Shown here: positions 1-10,800 of the stretch, piece after piece | Numbering within the stretch: position 1 is the stretch's first letter | Layout of the letters: the number at the start of each line of letters is the position of its first letter | Program-made: the position numbers and the translations under genes | Notes under the pieces: generated by a model | The model's input: only the letters and a program-made list of their open reading frames with translations | The model's database searches: none | What the model was told of the DNA's origin: nothing | DNA from: Talinum fruticosum | Lineage: Eukaryota > Streptophyta > Magnoliopsida > Caryophyllales > Talinaceae | Direction of reading: 5' to 3' | NCBI GenBank assembly: GCA_021018815.1 | Contig: JAITYX010000040.1 | Coordinates: forward strand, 5,076,501-5,140,500 | Length of the DNA stretch: 64,000 nt

Positions 1-1779
1 AAGATGATTTAGCAGGGAGCCTCCAAGCACTTATTGCTTGTGTTGATGCTATTGTTGAGACATATCAAGTGAACTGAGTAATGAACATCTTGTCATGGAA
101 GATAAAAGCATATTTATCCACGTATGGTAAAAATTGATAGGTTGCTAGTAGTGCTGCAAGAGTAAATATATTGGATTGAGAAAAGGAACACCAATTGGGG
201 CTATTGTTGAGGCAAAAGTGAAGGAAATTAAACAATTTTATGAAGAAAGGTCATTATGTTAATCTTCAAGATAAGTTATGTGAGGAGGAACTACCTGCAA
301 CTTACCTAGTGGTACAATGGCTGATGTAGAAGATGTAGAAACTCATAAGATTTCTATGGTAGAAGAAAAGGTTATTGTAAATTTTGAGATCAAGGAGACG
401 AAGGGCTCCATTTTTGCTTCTTATATTTGGGTGAAGCGTCAGTTTTGCGTAAGGGCCTTGTTGCAATTATACCGCCTATTCTTCTTTTCTTCAAAACTAG
501 TGCTGGAATTTTTTTAAATTTTTTGTAAAGAGGGGAAGCATGATATGGTTGGCAAGAATAGGAAATGAAATATTATGATTGTGGGATAAATCTATTAGTT
601 TTAGATTATTATACTAATCTTATTGCATTGTCCTATTTTCTTTTTCTATTGTAGGATTTTCATATTAGGATAGTTGATCAGAACTTTGTTACACTAATCA
701 GCCTCCGACCCTCGGATTCGTGATCCGGATCCTTGTCCCAATTTTGAGTTCAATTGTCACCATGGCTACCACCACTAGGAATGCTCCACGCCTCGACATT
801 CCACGTTCTAGGAATAAGCGTTCCGAAGCCATAATTAAACTAAATTTGTGCGCAGTGAGTAACGATTCGTGTTTCAAATTAAGTGTCCTAGGAAGCATTC
901 CTCTTAACTATGATCATGACTTAATTCGCTAAGGAGCGCGATCCGGGTTGGTAAAAGTGACGATCTGAATATGATGGACCAAAATTTCGAAAACAATCTT
1001 AGCCAAGCGCGACCATGGTGGGATTAAGAGAAACCGTTCAAATTTTATCATCATCTTCACTTTTTCCTTGCCCAAGCATCACCAAAGTAATAGGAGTAAA
1101 TATTAGAAGAGCTAGAAGAACATGGGATAATGGAGTTGAGAGAGAGAGGGCACAATGTATGGAATCTTCGAGAGAACAAAAGAGGATAGAGAGGAGGAAA
1201 GGCCTTGGACTTTTGATCTACCAATTAGGCATGCAGCATTGGCCTTTTTTTCCGCGGAGGGGGATGGGGGAGGGTAAACAGTAACTCATTGGGAAAAGAT
1301 ACCTATTAATTTGCTTTTTAAATATGGGAGTTGACAGATGGGCCTATTGAACAAAGGGTGAAAAACGACTATTATAATGATGCCAATCCTGATATTACGT
1401 TAAAAAAACAGCCATTTGTTCGGCTCTGAAAAGGGAGCCACACTGGGTACTCTTTTCATTCCCAAAAAAAGAAAAACAAACAGATTTAATACTTTATTTT
1501 AATCAACGACCCAAAAAAATTGAGATTGTTTAGTTGGAGATGTTTCACATCAGTGTGAACATGGTTGGCTGGACCTGAAAGTTAAATGTGCCAATGCTCC
1601 TAAGAAAATTGCTATATGATGCTGGCTTGTCATACATTTTTATGTCATTTGTGTTTCCCCCTTTATTTTACTATTGTCTTGTATTGTTGCTGTTGTAGTT
1701 AAGTTTTGTGCGCTTTCATGTCGATCCCTTTATGTTTGTGCTTCCTATGGCTTAAGGCATGTCTTTGGTGTTTTGGCAG
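1..1779. other. Left flank or upstream intron, no assignable gene
   Basis: This stretch should be intron or upstream sequence of the SUVH4-like gene, because the first recognisable exon starts at 1780 with a 3' splice site. Positions 3-77 form an open frame ending in TGA that reads DDLAGSLQALIACVDAIVET. It looks protein-like, but I do not recognise it; it could be the last exon of another gene or a transposon scrap. Another open stretch at 317-517 is acidic at its start and equally unassignable. I looked for the beginning of the SRA domain here and did not find it. Confidence 0.35.
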
Positions 1780-1878
1780 GTTGTAAATTATTGGGCAGAG
1801 AAAGGTGTCTCGGGTTTCACTGTTTACAAATTTCGGTTGAAACGGCTGGATGGCCAGCCTGATTTGACAACTAACCAG
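1780..1878 (+). CDS. SUVH4: SUVH4-like exon: C-terminal SRA domain
   Basis: The acceptor ttttggcag precedes it and the donor gttcat follows. The exon has 33 whole codons, starting VVNYWAEKGVSGF and ending LTTNQ. The WAEKG..GFTVYKFRLKRL core is typical of the end of the SRA fold, which binds methylated DNA and brings the enzyme to CHG-methylated chromatin. Confidence 0.88.
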
Positions 1879-4800
1879 GTTCATTCATTCTTGATTATTG
1901 GTGTCTAGGAGCGAATTTTTTCTATTTGCGTGTGTATTTTTTAGTTTCCGTGCGCTTTTGTTATTTGATGCAGCATAGAAATAGAACTTTCCTTTTCTTG
2001 TTGACTTAGTTTTAAAAAGCGTGCCCAGGGCATGCGTAGGCTCACAAAAGCCCGAAGCCCACCCCCTTGCGCCTTGCAAGGAGTCAAGCCCAGCCCCTCC
2101 AAAAGCCCTCGGAGGCAAGCCTCAGTCTGCGCCTCAGCCAGCACTCAGTTCCGCCTCACATGCCTTAGAGGGCTTTTTTCTGTTTTTTTGCTATTTTCCT
2201 GTCTCCCCCTCCCCTTTCTCTTTCTTTTGTCTCTGTCTCACAAAGACAGTGAGTAAGTGGGTTAGTTGCCCCTTTTTTCAATCTTTGCAATTTTTTTCTT
2301 TTTTCTGCTTGCTTTTTCGGTGAAAATCCTAGAGAATTCATTGTGTTATGACAATCTTAGACTCTTTGTGGTATTTTTCGTAGTTACAATGATATCTAAT
2401 TACTTCTTTGGTGTCATCATCTAGCATATTCGACAAAAAATATTGCTTGGTAATGATTTTCAAGCATTTTTTTGGTAAGTGTCCCTCATTCCAAAAGCCC
2501 TTGCCCCGGCCCCAGGACCCTTTGCGCTCTTGTGCGCCTTGAGCTTTTTAAACTAAGCTTATTGATGTATACTCTTGCTGCAATTTACATAATATTGCAA
2601 TTGGTTTTGTAATCTTTTCTAAAGAACCTTGGTAGAGCAACGCTTGTAGATTCTTTATGTGTAACATTCATCCAGTATGAACTTTAAAGCTCAGCTCATG
2701 CACCCATTTTGTCGCGAGTTTTCCGCATGAGCCGATGCCATGTTAGTATATGATTATATACTTGGTTTGAAGTGCAGTTTGTGACCATTATTTATCCTTT
2801 CTCTTATCTTTAATTATTTTTTAATTAAAGTTGCAAGGGTTTTTGATGTGATTTAGCTGGTCAAGGGGTTAATCATCTTGCACCTTACTGGTTATCAATC
2901 TTCGTATTACCTTGTATGAGTAATCCTGAATATCACAGCACCGCTCATACAAGTGTAACTATACCTTCAGCATTTTTTTATTATTACTCCATTTGCTTTG
3001 TATGATTAACCCTTTTTGGTCTTTAGCATATGAGCACCTGCTAACTTCCCTTTTGTGTCAGTCACAACCTGACCTTGGAGATTGTGTGAAGTAAGCAGAA
3101 TTTTAGTTTATTGGTGTACAATGAGCTGCTACGTTAGTTTTAGGGCAATGGGTGCAACCATCACCATTACGCCTATTTGATGGTGATTCTGTTACTCCAC
3201 AGCCATTAATGCAATCACAAACATAGCTATGCTTTACTTCCTGTGACATATTCAAGTTCCATCAATGTAGCCATGGTGGTGGTTTTAATATTTGATTCAG
3301 GTCCAATATAAGGATCATATGTTTGCTTGTTTTGTATGTGATATGACATGTGGACTTGGTTACGTTTGGATACATCTGTGCATGTTCTGGCATAAAATAA
3401 CCCTGAAAAATTATTTATGTTTTCCTTTTTCAAAGAAGTAATATTCAAATGGGTTGAATGTCCAATTTCCCTTGTTGAGTATCTGTACGGGTACATGAGC
3501 TACACTGAAGAAGTTCCATATCATAACTGAGTTGAAGTTTCAAGATTGTGTCACGGTTCCTTAAAATTCCTACCAACTTCTGTGACAGGTTCAGTTCATT
3601 CGAGGGCGTGTCCCCAATTCTGTCTCTGAAGTGCGAGGGTATGTGTTATACTATGGGTTACTTGATCCTCATCAGCTTAATTTGAGGTGATTTTTAATGT
3701 TGCTTTGCTTGTTGGCTGAAGGTTAGTTTGTGACGATATCTCCGGGGGTCAGGAGGATATTCCCATACCAGCAACAAATTTAGTTGATGAGCCACCTGTA
3801 CCACCTACTGGTGAGTTCTATGTTTCTGTTAGACATGCTTGTCGCTTCTATCTTCTGTTCTTTTGTTGCATGTTCCTCTAGGTGCATCCACATTAGTTAA
3901 CTCCCAAAGGTGGGTGTTATATGGTGGAGTCCACTTATACATATCGTTGATTTTTGTCACTTTTAAATCAGACTCGTTGACATGATTTCTCCATCATGAC
4001 ACTCATTAACATTCCACATTCTAGATGAATTGTTTATCATCATACTCTTCATCTTTTATTTTTCTAAATGTGTGTATCATGCAAGAAAAGATTAAACTAA
4101 ATTTTGATAGTTTCCTTAGTAATATTTTATTGGTAAAATGTTTTTCAATAAAGGTTTTTCAGCATCAAATTTCTGCTTAATATTTCTATATTTATTTTTA
4201 TAATTTTGTTTTTATAATCAATATTTATTTTACTGATAGAGATGTCAGAAAAACAAGATATTTGAATTTTTTAGAAAAAGGAAGAATGCATGCATTATGA
4301 TTGTGTGTGTGTGTTTCGGGGGTTAGAGCACCAGGGAACGGGCAAAAAGGGCATGTGCAATTTGGCAGGAAGAGAGACATGGGAGATATAGAAAAGAGAT
4401 TGTGTCAAAACTTTTAACAAATGGGTTTATACAATCCTAATAACATGTCAAAATTTGACCATTTTTAACTCCTGCAATTCAGAACTCCATGATTGACTGT
4501 GATACACTTTCTACCGTCTAACACTCATGTCTGTTGGAGATGCTTAAATGCATGTGAGGAATAAAAACAAGTTTGGAATTGGGAATCTGAGATGTATCCT
4601 AATATTTTGGTATTTGGAAGTAGTTGCATTTGATGTTTTTATGTGATATTTGTAGGTTATTTTATGGGCATGCTTATGTATTTAGGATATATCTAACCAA
4701 TATTTTAGCTTATTTTATAGATCTTTAAGAGTCTTATAAATATATTATATGTGTCCTATTATATTAGTATTCATTGGTGGCTAATATTATTAACGACTGA

Positions 4801-7800
4801 AATCACTAATGTTATTGAAATTAATTTCAATTTACACGTGCATTTCCTGTCCTCTTCATTGTCATTCTCATCATCTTCCTGATTCTTGTTCTTTTGTCCT
4901 GAATTCAATTTCTTCCTTTTCTTTTCCCCTAATCTAAATCAGTTTGGTATTAAAGCATCCTTGTTTGCCATCATCTACTTATAGTTGGTTTATTGAAGTT
5001 GGTGAGAAGGGCTGAGATAAAACCTATTGAAATTCTTGTTTTGGTTGATAAGCACTGCAAAACTGGCCCGATTCTATACCCTTCCCAAACCTGGGCCATA
5101 TAACTATAGTTTTAAACTAAAAAATCAACTGCACCTGAAGTGAATCATGTGAGAGCAACTTGTCTTCCTATTTTGCCCGTTGGGATGAGGCACCTAGCCA
5201 AAACCAGATTACAATATTTGATGCTATCATTTGGTTTCCAATTTGTCCACACTGGCAAGCCTTTCCCTTTTTCTACAACTCTCTTTGGAGTACCTCTAGC
5301 ATCTGTATCTTCCTTCTTGATTCAATAGACTCATCAAATGGTCAATGCTCTTGTCTTTTTGCATTTTCTGTAGAAGGGTTTAGTTTGCTTGGTAGTTATC
5401 ACATAAGACTTATTATAGGCTAAGTATAATATTTTGTCATTTGCGTCATCTTTCATGTGATGTTTGTTGCCCCTTATATGAGGAACATGGAAGCATAGTT
5501 GGCACATATTATAGAAAAGAAGGAATTCTTCATATGTTTCTTAAATATTTTTTACGATATTTGTTCAAGAACTTTTCAAAATGAGTGTAGGATTGCTGAA
5601 GTTTATACAGTTTACTCAAATGCATCCACCTTTTAGCCATTTTGATTGACAGATGTTGGGAACAAAAATATAAAATCAAAATGATGCTGGATTGATGATT
5701 GCCATTTGTATGACTCGGTCCATTTAGCTTTAGCTTACACCTCCCTATAGGTGCTTATAACTAACTTTATAACTATTTTACAACTCATGGCCGTAGTTTT
5801 GTGTTTTTTTCCATTTAGCTTATAAGATGTTAGGTTGTAAGGAGCTGGAAGGAATATAAAATGTTGTATATCATTTATAAAATGTTTATAAGTGTTGGTT
5901 ATATGCATTAAGGGCTTGTTCGACTTTATATGAAAAAATAATCTATTTATGTTTTATGTTTGTTTATGTTATTTTATGTTCGTTTATGTTAATTCGTTTC
6001 TTATTTAACAACTCATTTATGTTTGTTTATGTCCGTTTCTGTTCTTTTATGTTCGTTTGTGAACTTTACGTAAATTAACTTATAAATAATTCATATGTTT
6101 GTTATGCCAAATGCATTGTTTACAATTGTGGTCATGTTTGATGATTTTTTTCTTTTTCTTTCACAAAAAGGAAATTATGTTTGATATTTGTGAAAATAGT
6201 TTTATAGCTTTGATACAAAAATTATTTCTTAAGTAAAACTTTTATGTGTCGATTAACACTTTCTATTGGGGAAAAACAATAGTTTGTTGGAGAGAGGTTA
6301 TTTTCTTAGGGAACTAATAAAAAGTTTAAAGAGGATTAAAAAAGGTAGAGAATTTATGAAATTTTAGTTGAGAACATATTAATTTTAAACTTGTAGAATG
6401 TTTCATTAATGATAGAAAAATAAATTCACAACAAATTAACTTTTCATATTTATAAAACAATTATGAAGTCGATTGTGAATAAATATAATTTTTGGGAGTG
6501 GAAGATATAAGAATTTTGAAGGTTGTAAGTTAAAGTTAAATGGAACAAGGCCTTTGTGGTATTTTGGATTGAAAAGCAAATTATTTATTTTGGATGATCA
6601 AACTCATTAATTCTAGTTTTAGTGAAGGGGTCTCTCTGTTATGCTTCTACCAGCAATATGCCTGCAAGTGGTAGTTCTTGTTGTTAGTAAGTGTTAGACG
6701 GAGGAAAGTGAGGATGACGTCAAGTCATCATGCCCCTTATGCCTTGGGCGACACACGTGCTACAATGGCTGGGACGAAGGGTTGCGATCCCGCGAAGGTG
6801 AGCTAACCCCAAAAATCCGTCCTCAGTTCTGAGTTCGGATTGCAGGCTGCAACTCCAACTCCAACTCGCCTTCATGAAGTCGGAATCGCTAGTAATTGCC
6901 GGTCAGCCATACGGTGGTGGATTCGCTCCCAGGCCTTTACGCACCGCCCGTCAGTCTAGGAGCTGGCCATGCCTGAAGTCGTTACCTTAACCGCAAGGAG
7001 GGGGAATATCGAACGCAGGGCTAGTGATTGGAGTGAAGTCGTAACAAGGTAGCCGTACTGGAAGGTGCGGCTGGATCACCTTCTTTTAGGGAGAGCTAAT
7101 GCTTGTTGGGTATTAATATGTAAAGATCTACCATCAAGGCATTGTATGGCCATATACTTAAATTTGAGTTACACTTGGAGATGATCCTTCACTTCAAGAC
7201 GTAGCGGTAGTCTAATATGCTTACTTCTTATTCGTCTAAATTTGCTCAAGGTTTCACATATTGCAAATCTAGACGTAGTGGTAGTCTAATATGCTTACTT
7301 CTCATTCGTCTGAATTTGTTCAAGGTTTCATGTATTGCAAATCTATCCAAGTTGCGGATAACGTGAAGATTCCTGCACCTACCATTGGATGTGATTGCGA
7401 AGGAAGCTGTGTTGATCCTAAGGTTTGTGCTTGTGCTAGACTCAATGGCTCTGACTTTCCATACGTTCACAGAGACGGTGGCAGGTGAGAAGAAAGCTAG
7501 TGAAGGTTCAAGGTACAATCATATAACAAATAGTCGAATTCTTAACTTGTGTTGTCTGATTTTCAGGCTTATTGAGGCTAAGGCTGTTGTTTTTGAGTGC
7601 GGCCTGAAATGTAAGTGTAGTCCTTTGTGTGTCAATCGCACATCCCAAAGGGGCCTGAAATACCGATTGGAGGTGATATTCTTTGACCAATTAGATATTA
7701 ATAGTCTAATTTCCCTATGTGATTCATGGTTTAATATTGATATTAACTGGGTTACAAACAGGTCTTTCGTACACCGAAGAAGGGCTGGGGTGTCAGATCA

Positions 7801-10800
7801 TGGGATTATATCCCATCTGGTGCACCAGTATGTGAATATACTGGAATATTGAAGAGATCTGATGAGGTGGACAGTGTTTCTGAAAATAATTTTATTTTTG
7901 ACATAGACTGCTTGCAGACAATGAAAGGGCTTGATGGAAGACAGGTATTAGCCGTTTAAGTTCAAATGAAATTTCTCTTTTGATATTCTTCTTATTCGGT
8001 TATAGTTAATATAGTCTTGCTGTTAGTCAATCTAAATATTTGAGTTAGAAATTCTCCATTTTGCTTTGTCTTGTGTCTGAGGTGGGACAGGATAATCAGT
8101 GGTAGTGCCCTAATGGGATATTAAAGCTTGCGAGCTGGTAATATTGGGATAATAAACAGCAAATGGAATTAATTCTTTTGCATCCTGCTTAAGGCAGGGT
8201 GTTAATAGCAGTCTAGTTGCAAAGCAGATAAATTGTGTGACCATAAAGGCATTGAATACCTTTACTTGAATGGGGGTAGAGGACATACACTTTCTTTGGT
8301 TTATTACTCGTATCCAAAGCAAAGAAATGTATCCAATGAGGAAAATAGATAGTCCTGCGTGATCTTGGTCTTATTTGGTTATAATTATTTAGTTCAATGC
8401 ACCTACCACCAATATGGCACAAATTTGTAAAGTCCACATTGTGTTTGGATATCTTTAGTGTGTAATAATTATTTTGTCTTAAGCAAAATGGTTATGGTAT
8501 TAACATCCAATCATGTTCTGTTTACCTTTTTGGAATTATTTAGCTCAATTGACTTCTCTAGTGATTCAATCTAGATTCATCTTGTAAGGGTTTTCTCATT
8601 TGATACCGACTTGCCCTGCTATGTGGTTGGTTTTTGTGTTTGCAGCAAAGTTATGAATATGGTACTGCACCAACCATTGATTTCTAACTAGAACTATACA
8701 TCTGATATTGGTGTTGATTTTGTACTTTATACTGGACCCTTAAGAAGAGGCAAATTTGGAAAAAAGAAATTTTATACACAAGTTATTTCATAATACTATG
8801 TCAAAATCGCCATGAAAATACAAAGATTTAGCCCAAAAGCTGCCAGCCAATCTACTGTTATGCACGACCCAATCTCAGGACCATTAGGAAAGATTCTACT
8901 CCCTTACTCCCCTCATAAAATGAACAAAAGCCCCTTTTCTGTTAAGAGTATGAAACCACAGTTACCAGTAAAACATCCCCAGCCCCCTCCCCTCCCATTT
9001 GTCTCACAGTAGCCAGTCCAGCCCCTCACTCTATCTCTCCTTTTGCTGTTAAGAGTATGAAACCGCTAGACCCCTCACAGCTTTTATGAAATGTGAGCCA
9101 CAGGTCTTATGCTCAAATCTCATATCCCCATACTGATTAGTATGCAAAGTAAGGAGAGGCTTTTCCATTATGCACTCTTCAAGCCCAAAGGGCATTCACA
9201 TTTGGTATATTTTCTAGTAGTGTATTAAGACAAGTCATGAATGGTAGAGAAAATAAGATAAATGATGAACATAAATGATCGGTGGATTTGAATTGTAAAG
9301 AGAGAACTTAAAATTCTCAAGAGATTAATGCGCAATAGTAAATGATAAGTTTATTGCCTTGCAGATCAATACAAATTTTCCAGCTCCACGATCAAATGTC
9401 TGTAATCTTTCTTTTGTTATTTGGTGGACTACTTGGTGACTACTTAGAAAGAAAGGAACTGACATATTTTAGAGGGCAAAGAGATGTCTTATCATAATTT
9501 CAACTGCTATTTTCTTAGAATTTTGTATAGTTTGTGTTGAGTGCTTAATGTTGGTACAAATTTGACTTCTGTTGGATATTATAGGTAATATTATGCACGA
9601 GAGCTTGAGGGCACAAGGTTTATGTTTTTGCCCCTTTTGTACATAGGTGACATCCCCTTGGTGTCTTGTTTATACAACTTTTGGTTACTTGTAAAAAAAT
9701 AAAGCCTGTAATCTTCTGCCGTAGGTCAGACATTATTTGTACCCAGATATAATTTACATTGGTTTTGCTAGTAATTTGTTAATGTTGAGTATACTTCTAA
9801 TACTTGTGGTATCTGCTTATAGATGAGATTACGAGATGTGTCTATCCCTCCGGATAGCTTGGTGGACAAACCCGAGGAGAAGGTTGTGGATAGTACAGCA
9901 GAGTTCTGCATCGATGCTGGTGTTACAGGAAACTTGGCAAGGTTCATTAATCATAGTTGTGAACCTAACCTCTTTGTCCAATGTGTTCTGAGTTCACACC
10001 ATGACATCAAACTGGCTAGGGTCATGCTGTTTGCGGCTGATAACATTCCACCTCTGCAGGTGACTTGCTATTTCTTCCTTGCTGTTTCTTCATGCTTTTG
10101 TCCTTTTGTGGCAAGCAGAATAGGAATATTGTGGTTATAAATGTGGAGAGCTTGAATATTTCCACCGTTTTGGAAATTTCACTCTAGCACCCCCCAAAAA
10201 AGACTTGGATTGTAGAAAGGCGCCTCAAACTGTCTTGTATTGTTTTGTTCTTTTTATTGTAGTAGGTAGTCCAAAAGGGTTAATCTGGGCCCCCATGGAA
10301 CTAGCTATCAATATATTTTAGGGGTTAGGTGGTCCATCTGACTTAGGGATGAAAATGGGTCCTGTACCCGACCAGACCCAAACTTGCCACAAATTAGAGG
10401 ATCTGAGGCGAATTTTTCACACTAGATCCAATGCAGGACCCATTTAAGACCCAATGATATTTTAAAAAAAAATATTTTAGATATTATGTCATTCGATTTT
10501 AACTCCTCCATCACTCAGTAATTTGCTCCCTCACACTTCTTTCTTCTCTCTCTCTCACATTGGTTAGACCCTCATCAAGTTCGGAAGGTCGATGATAGAC
10601 TAAAGATAAATTATTTTCTTCATGTTAAGGACAATATTAGCTCCCAACTTGTCAAGAATATGTAAAAACATTCAACAAGGTGTCAAAAATAATCAAATGT
10701 AGAGATTTTACATAATAACTCAAATAAACCACTAAATCAACCAACTTCTCATTGCTAGTTAGAGCTGGCAAATAGGTTAGGTTGGGTCGGGTTCGTGTTC

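Larger units (their letters stand above)
3811..7324 (+). other. Large SUVH4-like intron (3.5 kb)
   Basis: This AT-rich intron has no conserved coding sequence. Short open frames at 5140-5423 lack homology. It holds a degenerate short tandem array near 5945-6065 (repeats of TTTATGTTCGTTTATGTT type), the plastid rDNA insertion at 6690-7112, and a 74-bp tandem duplication at its 3' end. Confidence 0.75.

Noticed and set aside
1..1779. Missing SRA exons or first exon of the SUVH4-like gene
   Set aside because: I read all frames for the conserved SRA wording upstream of WAEKG and found none; the earlier exons must lie outside.
2021..2323. Pro/Ser-rich 100-residue open frame
   Set aside because: It is made of the repeated GCGCCTT/CCTC wording of the MITE-like block and a T-rich tail.
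6690..7112. Functional plastid or bacterial rRNA gene, or contamination
   Set aside because: Only the 3' end is present, with many transitions and small rearrangements, and it lies inside a well-formed nuclear intron.
7385..7852. Long plus-strand open frame crossing 7385-7852
   Set aside because: It reads through two introns in a different frame from the SUVH4-like exons. The split-codon exons at 7325-7484, 7567-7672 and 7762-7944 explain the homology.
8110..8437. Overlapping minus-strand open frames
   Set aside because: No protein motif and inside an SUVH4-like intron; length is expected by chance.
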